A stretch of DNA of 8,427 bases from Hydrogenophilales bacterium RIFOXYD1_FULL_62_11 (lineage in GTDB: Bacteria; Pseudomonadota; Gammaproteobacteria; Burkholderiales; Thiobacillaceae). Shown here piece after piece: positions 1 to 5,995 of this stretch. Below the pieces are notes generated by a model. The model saw nothing but the letters and a program-made list of their open reading frames with translations. It ran no database searches and had not been told where the DNA came from. The stretch spans positions 10,955-19,381 of the forward strand of contig MGZO01000048.1 of assembly GCA_001802655.1 (NCBI GenBank), read 5' to 3'. Positions within the stretch are counted from its first letter, which is position 1. Each line of letters begins with the position of its first letter. The translations under genes were made by a program, and so were the position numbers.

Positions 1-402
1 ATCTACCAGGGCGGACTGACTAACTCGCGCGTGCGCGAAGCGGTCGCCAACCAGGAAAAAGCGCGTCAGGATCTGGAAGCCGCCACCCGCGACGCCAGCC
101 TGCAAGCGCGCCAGGCCTGGCTCAACGTAAACAGCGGCGTCGCCCGCGTGCGGGCGCTGGAACAGGCGCTGGTTTCAACCCAGGCGCAGCTCGATTCAAC
201 CAAGCTCGGCCTGCAGGTCGGCGTGCGCACCAGCCTCGACGTGCTGAATGCTGAGCAGCAGGTGCTGTCCGCCCGCCGCGACCTGGCCGGCGCGCGCTAT
301 GCGTATCTGTTGTCGGGTCTGTCGCTCAGGGCCGCCGACGGCAGCCTCAGCCCTGCCGATCTGGCCGCCATCGACCAGTACCTGAAACCCGTCGCGGAAT
401 AA
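1..402 (+). CDS. tolC: TolC-family outer membrane efflux protein, C-terminal part
   Basis: This is the last 133 residues of an outer-membrane channel protein; the 5' end lies outside the window and the frame is open from base 1. TolC proteins form trimeric tunnels through the outer membrane and periplasm, joining inner-membrane pumps or type I secretion machines to the outside. The visible part starts with IYQGG, the hallmark at the beginning of the second TolC structural repeat. A long Ala/Gln/Arg-rich coiled-coil helix follows, then the family signature GVRTSLDVLNAEQQ (about residues 75-88 of the visible part), and finally a return helix ending in LSLRAADGSLS. The tail after that is short (about 25 residues), as expected. 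It converges on waaA, with a repeat cluster between the two genes and no clear intrinsic terminator of its own. Family assignment is firm. Whether it serves drug efflux or protein secretion cannot be told from this fragment. Confidence 0.93.
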   Translation: MYQGGLTNSRVREAVANQEKARQDLEAATRDASLQARQAWLNVNSGVARVRALEQALVSTQAQLDSTKLGLQVGVRTSLDVLNAEQQVLSARRDLAGARYAYLLSGLSLRAADGSLSPADLAAIDQYLKPVAE

Positions 403-419
403 GACCCCGGCTGCCTGCG

Positions 420-500
420 GCACGGGCACACGCACCCTTTAGGGCACAAGCACCCGGACAGCCTACGGCTTGGGCACTAGCACCCTAAGAGGGCACAAGC
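420..500 (-). repeat. Cluster of GGGTGCTTGTGCCC-type repeats between tolC and waaA
   Basis: Read on the minus strand, this stretch holds at least three related units beginning GGGTGCTAGTGCCC, GGGTGCTTGTGCCC and GGGTGCGTGTGCCC. Two of them continue into (A/G)-GCCG-N-AGGC-type tails (CAAGCCGTAGGC and CGTGCCGCAGGC). A further half unit (CTTGTGCCCTC) forms the end of waaA. Short CCCT/AGGG stems separate units (CCCTTTAGGG; CCCT-AAG-AGGG). A single copy in the opposite orientation lies beyond waaA near 1793-1841. The pattern is that of a small dispersed intergenic repeat (REP/BIME-like), which may also act as a boundary between the two convergent transcripts. The repeat is directly visible; its family name and role are inference. 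Confidence 0.75.
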
Positions 501-1747
501 CCCGCCACCCGCGCCGCCGCGCCGCGATGGCGCGCGGCAAACGCCCGCCCCGCCTCACCCATGCGGACGCGCGTGGGCTCATCTGCCAGCAGACGCAGGC
601 TGGTTGCCATCAATCCGGCCGCGTCGTTCACCCGCAGCGCCGCGCCCGCCTCGATCGCCAGCTGCGTCGCCTCCTCGAAATTGAAAGTGTGCGGCCCCAC
701 CAGCACCGGCCGTCCCACGCTCGCCGCCTCGATCAGATTCTGCCCGCCCAGCGGCTGCAAACTGCCGCCCACAAACGCCACATCGCACGCCGCGTAATAC
801 GCGAACAGCTCGCCGAGGCTGTCGCCCAGCAGCACCCGCGTCTGCGGGTTCAGCGGCGCGGCGTCGAGCGCGCTGCGCCGCTGATACGACAAGCCCGCCG
901 CTTCGATCAAGGCCGCCACTTCATCGAAACGCTGCGGATGGCGCGGCACCAGCAGCAGCAACACCCCGGCGGGCGCAGTGTCGGCAAACGCGCGCAGCAG
1001 CGGCGCTTCCTCGCCCTCGCGCGTGCTCGCGGCGAGCAGCACCGGGCGGACGCCCCATGCGGCTTTCCATGCGGCACCGCGTTCAAGTTGCGCTTGCGGC
1101 GGCGCGATATCGAATTTGAGATTGCCGGTGACCTGCGGCGTGCGCGCGCCCAGCTTTTCCAGCCGCGCCGCATCGGCTTCCGTCTGCGCGGCAATGACGG
1201 CGATCCGTTGCAGGCACGCACGCACCAGCGCCGGCAACCGTGCATAGCCGCGCGCCGAGCGTTCGGACAGGCGCGCATTCGCCAGCATCAGCGGTACGTT
1301 CTCGCGCGCCGCCGCGTGAATCAAATTCGGCCACAGCTCGGTTTCCATCAGGATGCCGACGCGCGGTTGTGCCCGGCGCACAAACCGCCGCACCAGCCAC
1401 GCATAATCGTAGGGCAGATAAACGATGCGGGCGAAATCGCCGTACAGCGACTTGGCGGTGGCGCGCCCGGTCGGCGTCATGCAGGTGAGCAGAACCGGCG
1501 CGCCGGGATGCGCCGTGCGCAACGCTGCGATCAGCGGTTGCGCCGCACGCATTTCACCCACTGAAACCGCGTGGACCCACAACGCGCCGGTCGGCACCCC
1601 ACCCGATCCCAGCCGTTCATCCCAGTGTTGCAGATAGCCGCGCTCGCGCCGCCCGCGCCACAGCAGCCGCAGCGGAATCAGCGGCGCGACCAGCAGCAAA
1701 GCCAGCCGATACAGGCTCCAGTCGAAAATCAGGCGGGGAGTGGACAT
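485..1747 (-). CDS. waaA: 3-deoxy-D-manno-octulosonic acid (Kdo) transferase WaaA
   Basis: WaaA (KdtA, glycosyltransferase family 30) moves Kdo from CMP-Kdo onto lipid A precursor at the cytoplasmic face of the inner membrane, the first step of LPS inner-core assembly. The predicted 420 residues match the usual family length. An N-terminal hydrophobic anchor (about residues 11-30, YRLALLLVAPLIPLRLLW) is followed by WVHAVSVGE, whose Glu65 corresponds to the catalytic base. Other family blocks are METELWPN (134-141), VTGNLKFD (206-213), STREGEE (241-247), RHPQRF (269-274), GDSLGEL (308-314), GGSLQPLGGQNLIE (327-340) and GPHTFNFEEA (351-360). The ATG at 1747 is chosen because MSTPRLIFDW fits family N-termini; an in-frame upstream extension to 1870 would cross the intergenic repeat and overlap the epimerase start. 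The last residues (LVPS) and the TAG stop are encoded by a repeat unit, so the C-terminus may have been altered slightly by repeat insertion. Confidence 0.96.
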   Translation of the reverse strand: MSTPRLIFDWSLYRLALLLVAPLIPLRLLWRGRRERGYLQHWDERLGSGGVPTGALWVHAVSVGEMRAAQPLIAALRTAHPGAPVLLTCMTPTGRATAKSLYGDFARIVYLPYDYAWLVRRFVRRAQPRVGILMETELWPNLIHAAARENVPLMLANARLSERSARGYARLPALVRACLQRIAVIAAQTEADAARLEKLGARTPQVTGNLKFDIAPPQAQLERGAAWKAAWGVRPVLLAASTREGEEAPLLRAFADTAPAGVLLLLVPRHPQRFDEVAALIEAAGLSYQRRSALDAAPLNPQTRVLLGDSLGELFAYYAACDVAFVGGSLQPLGGQNLIEAASVGRPVLVGPHTFNFEEATQLAIEAGAALRVNDAAGLMATSLRLLADEPTRVRMGEAGRAFAARHRGAAARVAGLVPS

Positions 1748-1792
1748 CGGCGGATTGTAAGCGGGGCACCGCCTGCGCCCATAGCTGCAAGC

Positions 1793-1841
1793 GCCGAGTG
1801 CTTGTGCCCAAGCCGAAGGCCATCGGCTGTCGGGTGCTAAA
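1793..1841 (+). repeat. Single inverted copy of the waaA-flanking repeat
   Basis: On the plus strand the sequence GAGTGCTTGTGCCC, then AAGCCGAAGGCC, then ATCGGCTGTC and GGGTGCTAA matches the units at 420-500, which read the same way on the minus strand. It contains a 6-bp stem AGCCGA/TCGGCT (1811-1816 with 1823-1828) around a 6-nt loop. It occupies much of the 122-bp gap between the divergent waaA and epimerase genes, so it lies where promoters for both should be. Identity with the other cluster is directly visible; function is not. Confidence 0.7.
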
Positions 1842-1869
1842 CTCGGCGCCACTTTCTGGAGGCGAAACA

Positions 1870-2880
1870 ATGAAAATCCTGCTCACCGGCGCGGCCGGGT
1901 TTATCGGCATGCACGTCGCACAAATCCTGCTGAAACGCGGCGACGAAGTGGTCGGTATCGACAACCTCAACGACTACTACGACCCGGCCTTGAAACTGGC
2001 GCGGCTGGAGCAGCTCAAGCCCTACCCCAACTTCCGCTTCCTCAAGGTCGACATCTCCGACCGCATGGTGATGGAAGACCTGTTCGCAGAAGGCCATTTC
2101 GACGCCGTCATCAACCTCGCCGCGCAGGCCGGCGTGCGCTACTCGCTGAAGAATCCGCACGCCTACGTGCAGTCCAACATCGTCGGCTTCGCCAACCTGC
2201 TCGAAGGCTGTCGCCACCACGGCGTCAAGCACTTCGTCTACGCCAGCTCGTCCAGCGTCTACGGCGCCAATACCAAGATCCCGTTCTCCACCCACGACCC
2301 GGTCAACCACCCGGTCAGCCTCTACGCCGCCAGCAAAAAAGCCAACGAGTTGATGGCGCACACCTACTCGCACCTCTACGGCCTGCCCACCACCGGCTTG
2401 CGCTACTTCACCGTCTACGGCCCCTGGGGCCGCCCCGACATGTCACCGTGGCTGTTCACCTCGGCCATCCTTGAAGGCCGCACCATCGACGTCTTCAACC
2501 ACGGCGATATGTCGCGCGACTTCACCTACATTGACGACATCGCCGACGGCACCGTCAAAGTGCTCGACCGCATCCCGCAGGGCAACCCCGATTTCGACCA
2601 CAAGAACCCCGACCCGGCATCGAGCCACGCGCCCTACCGCGTCTACAACATCGGCAACCACACCCCGGTGCAGCTGATGGACTTCATCGGCACCATCGAA
2701 GCCGCGCTCGGCCAGACCGCGAAAAAGAACTTCCTGCCAATGCAGGACGGCGACGTACAGGCGACCTATGCGGATATCGACGAGCTGGTTCGCGACACGG
2801 GATTCACGCCGGCGACGACGCTGGAGTATGGGATCGGGAAGTGGGTGGAGTGGTATCGGAAGTACAAGCAGCTGGGCTAA
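1870..2880 (+). CDS. NAD-dependent sugar-nucleotide epimerase, UDP-glucuronate 4-epimerase type
   Basis: This is an extended short-chain dehydrogenase/reductase of 336 residues, close to the CapI/LspL-type UDP-glucuronate 4-epimerases that convert UDP-glucuronate to UDP-galacturonate for capsule, exopolysaccharide or LPS. The Rossmann motif GAAGFIG is at residues 7-13. The IDNLNDYYDPALK block (30-42) is typical of the UDP-GlcA epimerase subgroup. The catalytic triad is Ser127 (in YASSSSVYG), Tyr152 and Lys156 (YAASK), with the same spacing as in GalE. RYFTVYGPWGRPDM (178-191) and RDFTYIDDI (216-224) complete the substrate side. The ATG at 1870 has a good GGAGG at 1858-1862, which decides it over an in-frame upstream start at 1798 inside the repeat. 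It is transcribed away from waaA. The exact sugar is inferred from family resemblance; a related UDP-sugar epimerase is possible. The last 40 codons or so look different in codon choice (more GGG and CGG). Confidence 0.93.
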   Translation: MKILLTGAAGFIGMHVAQILLKRGDEVVGIDNLNDYYDPALKLARLEQLKPYPNFRFLKVDISDRMVMEDLFAEGHFDAVINLAAQAGVRYSLKNPHAYVQSNIVGFANLLEGCRHHGVKHFVYASSSSVYGANTKIPFSTHDPVNHPVSLYAASKKANELMAHTYSHLYGLPTTGLRYFTVYGPWGRPDMSPWLFTSAILEGRTIDVFNHGDMSRDFTYIDDIADGTVKVLDRIPQGNPDFDHKNPDPASSHAPYRVYNIGNHTPVQLMDFIGTIEAALGQTAKKNFLPMQDGDVQATYADIDELVRDTGFTPATTLEYGIGKWVEWYRKYKQLG

Positions 2881-2973
2881 CGCCTCTTACATGAGCATAT
2901 AGCTACCAAGCGGGGCTGGTTTGCAAAGGTCTTTCGTCCATACGCCCGTTTTCCCTTTGAATTAACGCTAGAT

Positions 2974-3525
2974 ATGGCTATGTCTGAATCTGTGGATACA
3001 AAAAGAACGGAATTTGACCGCGCAATAGAACGGTTCAATCGTTTGATTCAAGATACCTCCGATGAGCTCTCAATTATCCTCAGGGGGCACCTCCTTCTTG
3101 AAGAGAAACTTACTGCGATTGTCACTTCAGCAGTACGCAACCCAGAGTATGTTTCTAAGGCACGCCTGTCATTCTTAAGCACCCTCTTTCTGGCACGGTC
3201 CTTTGTTGGGCACTTCAACGATTCAGCGTGCTGGGATGCAATTGAGAAATTAAATTCAATCAGAAATAAGTTTGCCCATCAGATTGAACCTGCGGGAAGT
3301 GATGAGCTATTCGCCCCGTTTTTTGAAATATGTGAGAGAGAAAGTAGATGGACCTATGTCCATACTCTACCGCGCGGGCGCACAAAACTTATTGGCTATA
3401 TAGGCGTTGTTTGGGGAACCCTAGATGCCTTGCTAGATGTAGTTCAGGTGTGCGTGGAGCATGCGCCCAGCCCATTAACTTCTCGCTCCATTGGGCAGAT
3501 AGGTACGCCGGAGCACCCCGGCTAA
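2974..3525 (+). CDS. HEPN-like small protein, MtlR/DUF4145-like, unknown function
   Basis: I do not recognise a named gene. The 183-residue product is largely helical and soluble, with no signal peptide or membrane segment. A first helix pair includes ILRGHLLLEEKLTAIV (35-50). A second includes ARLSFLSTLFLARS (63-76). Then comes IEKLNSIRNKFAHQIEP (90-106), whose R97-N98-x3-H102 is the Rx4H motif of HEPN domains. This motif is catalytic in many HEPN RNases of toxin-antitoxin and defence loci, but it also occurs in MtlR-like proteins not shown to be nucleases. The C-terminal third (helix GYIGVVWGTLDALLDVVQ, 141-158) is unfamiliar. Base composition is far lower in GC than its neighbours (about 35-45% in sampled 60-base lines against about 68% in the epimerase), which points to recent acquisition. 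No MNT-type antitoxin or other partner lies next to it. No strong Shine-Dalgarno precedes the ATG at 2974; the in-frame ATG at 2980 is an alternative. Confidence 0.72.
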   Translation: MAMSESVDTKRTEFDRAIERFNRLIQDTSDELSIILRGHLLLEEKLTAIVTSAVRNPEYVSKARLSFLSTLFLARSFVGHFNDSACWDAIEKLNSIRNKFAHQIEPAGSDELFAPFFEICERESRWTYVHTLPRGRTKLIGYIGVVWGTLDALLDVVQVCVEHAPSPLTSRSIGQIGTPEHPG

Positions 3526-3694
3526 TGGGTCATGCGTACACGGGGTCAGCGCACACGCATATAACGCAGAACGAAAATAGAACAAAAATAAGTGAAACAC
3601 TTGGAGTCAGGTCTTGCTTTTTGCCACCCCACCTTGCGGTCTACCCGGCGCTACCGACTGAAGCAGCAGACTGACCTACGCATCAAACAAATCA
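3526..3694. other. Gene-free, repeat-bearing spacer
   Basis: No gene is seen here. The left half is AT-rich like the HEPN-like gene and the right half returns to the local GC level. It holds GGGGTCAG (3542-3549) inside an ATGCGT/ACGCAT inverted pair, an AAGTG-AAA-CACTT mini-hairpin (3590-3602), and directly after it GGAGTCAGGTCTTGC with a CTTTTTGCC run (3603-3622). The last segment resembles the edges of REP-associated (RAYT-type) elements, judged by memory of the pattern. No transposase is present. Confidence 0.4.
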
Positions 3695-4315
3695 ATGGAT
3701 CTGATTCTTGTTCATGGCATGGGAAGAACCCCGCTCTCGATGCTGCGGCTGCGTCGGCGCTTGCGACGGGCCGGCCACCATCCGATCCTGTTTGGCTATT
3801 CCCCGACATTTGAAACCCTGCAGGGTGCAACCGCACGCCTGGTGAAGCTGATCGAGCGCCGGGTCGACACGGGGCACTACGCGCTGGTGGGCCATTCGCT
3901 GGGAACGGTGATCATCCGCTCGGCGCTCGGCCAGCTGGAAAACCGGGCGCCATCCGCCTGTATATTCCTGGCGCCGCCGATGCTTGCCTGCAAGGCCGCC
4001 AAGTTCTTTGCGCGGTTCTGGCCCTACCAATGGCTGATGGGCGAAATGGGGCAATTGCTGGCGCAGGACGCGTTCATGCACGGGCTGCCGATGCCGACGG
4101 TTCCAACCCTGATCTATGCCGGTGTTGCCGGCCCGCGCGCCGCCTGGCTGCCCTTCGGCATGGCGGCCAACGATGGCATTCTCAGCCTGTCCGAAGCCAC
4201 CGGCGGGTTTGCCGCGCAGGTGGTCCAGGTGCCGGCCCTTCACACCTTCATCATGAACTCGGCGCAGGTGTGCGATGACATGACCCGGTTCCTGGCACAT
4301 AGGGTTGGCAAATAG
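3695..4315 (+). CDS. Small alpha/beta hydrolase (lipase/esterase-like)
   Basis: The 206-residue product has a compact alpha/beta-hydrolase core. LILVHGMG (3-10) gives the first strand and oxyanion-hole HG. GHSLG (66-70) is the nucleophile elbow with Ser68. Asp160 (AANDGILS) and His183 (PALHTFIM) sit at the expected places for the rest of the triad. There is no signal peptide, so it is probably cytoplasmic. The substrate cannot be deduced; the closest type is the PGAP1/lipase-class-2-like group of short hydrolases. The ATG at 3695 starts directly at the first core strand, as many short family members do, but no good Shine-Dalgarno is visible (upstream is CATCAAACAAATCA). The TAG stop is the first part of TAGGGTCAGACACG, a repeat-like sequence, so the native C-terminus may have been cut or extended by a few residues. 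Confidence 0.85.
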   Translation: MDLILVHGMGRTPLSMLRLRRRLRRAGHHPILFGYSPTFETLQGATARLVKLIERRVDTGHYALVGHSLGTVIIRSALGQLENRAPSACIFLAPPMLACKAAKFFARFWPYQWLMGEMGQLLAQDAFMHGLPMPTVPTLIYAGVAGPRAAWLPFGMAANDGILSLSEATGGFAAQVVQVPALHTFIMNSAQVCDDMTRFLAHRVGK

Positions 4316-4350
4316 GGTCAGACACGATTTGTTTTTCACTACGTGGCTTA
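4311..4350 (+). repeat. GGGTCAGACACGATT-type repeat end at the hydrolase stop codon
   Basis: The hydrolase stop codon runs straight into AGGGTCAGACACGATTTG, followed by TTTTTCACTACGTGG. This resembles the GGAGTCAGGTCTTGC...TTTTTGCCACC sequence at 3603-3626: both have G-rich GTCAG followed by a pyrimidine/T-tract and a CAC/CCAC block, in the same orientation. The pair brackets the hydrolase gene. Association with REP/RAYT-type elements is an inference from the motif, not shown here. Confidence 0.4.
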
Positions 4351-4420
4351 GATCGTGGCAGGGCAAGACGCATCATCAGCCTGCGCCCGTTTGATTCGCG
4401 CTTGTAAATCTTGGCCACGC

Positions 4421-4837
4421 TCAAAGCAGGTAATCGCCGGCGCGTTCGGGCTGATAGGGAATATCGAGGATGCGTGCGCGCACGGTCTGCCCGTTTGGCG
4501 CAAGCCATTCGATCTGCTGGCCGACTGCGAGACCCAGTACCGCGATGCCAGCCGGCGCAACAACCGACAGCTGGTCCGGGCTGCCAGTGAAATCACGCGG
4601 ATACACCAATGTCGCTTCCACTTCCCTGCCTGCCGGTTCGACCACGAAGCGGATGCGTGAATTCATCGTCACGACGTCGGGCGGCATCGCTTCGGCGCGG
4701 GTGATCTGCGCGCGGTCGAGTTCTTCACGCAGCGCATCCGCACCGGGCTGATCGCCCGACAGGCTGGCGAGCATGGCTTCGAGACGATTCAGATCGCGCT
4801 CGGATACGGTGATGGTGGGACGGGTCGTGATTTCCAT
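4421..4837 (-). CDS. rnk: Rnk, regulator of nucleoside diphosphate kinase (GreA/GreB-related)
   Basis: The 138-residue product matches Rnk across its length. Rnk has a short N-terminal helical part and a GreA/GreB C-terminal FKBP-like domain; it binds RNA polymerase and was named for its effect on nucleoside diphosphate kinase levels. Visible hallmarks are RPTITVSERDLNRLE (6-20), REELDRAQI (37-45), MPPDVVTMNSRIRF (51-64), ATLVYP (75-80), LSVVAPAGIAVLGLAVGQQIEW (90-111) and the characteristic end YQPERAGDYLL (128-138). Unlike GreA it lacks a long coiled coil with an acidic tip. The ATG at 4837 is set by AGGAG seven bases upstream on the minus strand; an in-frame TTG at 4855 would place that AGGAG inside the gene. 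A strong hairpin lies 33-58 bases upstream of the start, at or near the probable transcript 5' end. Confidence 0.94.
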   Translation of the reverse strand: MEITTRPTITVSERDLNRLEAMLASLSGDQPGADALREELDRAQITRAEAMPPDVVTMNSRIRFVVEPAGREVEATLVYPRDFTGSPDQLSVVAPAGIAVLGLAVGQQIEWLAPNGQTVRARILDIPYQPERAGDYLL

Positions 4838-4860
4838 GGCGGTCTCCTGCTGCAAGGCAC

Positions 4861-4895
4861 AAAATGAAAACCGCCCGGGCCGAAGCCCAGGCGGT
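4861..4895 (-). terminator. Strong UUCG-capped hairpin with T-tract, rho-independent terminator shape
   Basis: On the minus strand ACCGCC-T-GGGC-TTCG-GCCC-G-GGCGGT forms a 10-bp stem with one internal mismatch and a C(UUCG)G tetraloop, followed by TTTCATTTT. On the plus strand the hairpin is followed by ATGTG, so direction is clear. It sits 107 bases beyond the stop of the PilZ gene, which it would terminate. It also lies only 24 bases before the rnk start codon and so would be in the rnk leader for any promoter upstream of it. Confidence 0.8.
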
Positions 4896-4899
4896 ATGT

Positions 4900-4915
4900 G
4901 CTGAAAACTATAGCA
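4900..4915 (-). promoter_or_regulatory. Candidate extended -10 promoter for rnk
   Basis: The minus strand reads TGCTATAGT (4915-4907), a TGn extension plus a hexamer matching TATAAT at five of six positions. The -35 region at a 17-bp spacing (TGGCCC) is poor, which extended -10 promoters tolerate. Transcription would begin near 4900, so the hairpin at 4895-4870 would form the very 5' end of the rnk mRNA. This is inferred from motif only. Confidence 0.35.
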
Positions 4916-5001
4916 CCGAAGGCGCAGCCGGGCCAGTCTGCAGCCATGCCCGCGACGACCGGCTGCCCCAAAAGAGGTCAGCTTCGCAATGAGCTGTCCG
5001 T

Positions 5002-5736
5002 CTAGATTTCCGCCTCCTGCGCGCTGATCATGTTCTGGTAGAGCAGGGTTGAGATGACCAGTGTGTCCTGGCTGGTCACCTCTTCAAACGACAGCCCATG
5101 CAGGACGGTGGGTTTTTCGTCCGCCGTGGGGCGCGATGCATTCACCGAACGAATCTTGCAGTTCAGGGCCAGCACATGCTCGGCAGCCCCGACCTTGACG
5201 CGTAACTTGAGCGTGAGCAGAGTGCCGGTCTCGCCAATTTTTTCACTGGCGGCGATCAGTGCGCCCCCGACGCTGATGTCGCGCGCGATGCACGCGACCC
5301 CACGGCCGCCTTCGGCCGTGGCGTGACAGATGATGTGGGTGCGCCCGCGCGAACTGCCTCGAATCACCATGCCGCGCACCTCCTTGGGGTAGGCAAGATG
5401 CAAGTGGGGGTAAGGCGTGTTGGTCACGCGCTTTGCGCTGGTGGTGAAGGCGTAGGCGCTTTTTCCGCTGAACAGGCGAACCACGAAATCCTGTCCTTCG
5501 CGCACCAGCATCATGCTGCCATTGATGATGGGCGTGGTGACGACGACGCTCTGGCCTTCCAGATAACCGATCAGGGTGACGAAGCTGCGGGACGGCTCGA
5601 CATCGGACTGGAACTGCAGCTGGATGGCGTCACCGATAGCCAGCTTGATCTGGTCCAGCGTCAGCACGCCGCCTTCACGCGGGGCCGGCTCAGCCTTGCC
5701 GGCCTGGGAAGATCGATCGTCTGGGACTTGGGTCAT
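5002..5736 (-). CDS. YcgR-like flagellar brake protein with C-terminal PilZ domain
   Basis: The 244-residue product has the two-domain layout of YcgR-type c-di-GMP effectors. These proteins bind c-di-GMP through PilZ and slow flagellar rotation or act on other surface machinery. After a variable polar N-terminus (about 25 residues), the YcgR N-terminal barrel domain spans about 25-110 (IGDAIQLQFQ, TLIGYLEGQSVVVTTP, FVVRLFSGKSAYAF). A linker with HLAYPKEV leads to PilZ, with R126-x3-R130 (RGSSR) and D153-x-S155-x2-G158 (DISVGG), both c-di-GMP contact motifs, intact. The ATG at 5736 is preferred, with a weak GAGCGAG just upstream; an in-frame TTG at 5751 is the alternative. No flagellar gene is adjacent, so a motility role is by family. 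It is followed by the terminator hairpin at 4861-4895. Confidence 0.88.
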   Translation of the reverse strand: MTQVPDDRSSQAGKAEPAPREGGVLTLDQIKLAIGDAIQLQFQSDVEPSRSFVTLIGYLEGQSVVVTTPIINGSMMLVREGQDFVVRLFSGKSAYAFTTSAKRVTNTPYPHLHLAYPKEVRGMVIRGSSRGRTHIICHATAEGGRGVACIARDISVGGALIAASEKIGETGTLLTLKLRVKVGAAEHVLALNCKIRSVNASRPTADEKPTVLHGLSFEEVTSQDTLVISTLLYQNMISAQEAEI

Positions 5737-5874
5737 CGTGCGCTCGCTCAAAATTTGTCATGGCTGGGTGGACATCCTCCCCGGCGCAACCAGAAGAGCG
5801 GGGCCAGATCGAGGCGCCGCGTCCCAGCTTGCGCCTCAGGCTCGCGCATGGCCTTTGCCACGCACGCCGGTTGT

Positions 5875-5901
5875 ATAGCGATCCAAACGGCCCAAAATTT
5901 A
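5875..5901 (-). promoter_or_regulatory. Possible sigma-28 (FliA)-like promoter for the PilZ gene
   Basis: The minus strand reads TAAATTTT, 11 bases, then ATCGCTAT. The first box matches seven of eight bases of the flagellar sigma-28 consensus TAAAGTTT and the spacing of 11 is exact, but the second box matches GCCGATAA at only four of eight. It would give a leader of about 130 bases. In enterobacteria ycgR is a sigma-28-dependent gene, which makes this plausible but unproven here. Confidence 0.2.
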
Positions 5902-5995
5902 GCCCGGCCTTGACAACCTCTGCCGGCAGGGCCCGCTCGGGGTCGTTATCGTAACCGCTCGAAACCGGGATCTTCAGCCGCAGGTTGCTGTCGCT

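Noticed and set aside
420..500. CRISPR array
   Set aside because: The repeat units are short, uneven, partly palindromic and almost directly abutted, with no regular unique spacers.
470..1564. Long plus-strand open frame opposite waaA (364 codons)
   Set aside because: Its product is Arg/Gln/His-rich with no family motif, and it lies wholly antisense to a well-supported gene in high-GC DNA.
1798..1869. Upstream in-frame start extending the epimerase by 24 residues
   Set aside because: The extension is translated from the dispersed repeat, whereas ATG 1870 has GGAGG and begins exactly at the Rossmann strand.
2870..2973. Integron attC site after the epimerase, with the HEPN-like gene as a cassette
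   Set aside because: GGGCTAACGCC looks like a core site at first glance, but no matching GTTRRRY partner or attC-like fold is found on either side of the low-GC gene.
5323..5913. Plus-strand open frame over the PilZ gene and upstream gap
   Set aside because: Low-complexity product with no motifs, antisense to a gene with intact PilZ residues.
5910..5938. Sigma-70 promoter from TTGACA at 5910
   Set aside because: The sequence 17 bases downstream (CCGCTC region) has no resemblance to a -10 box.
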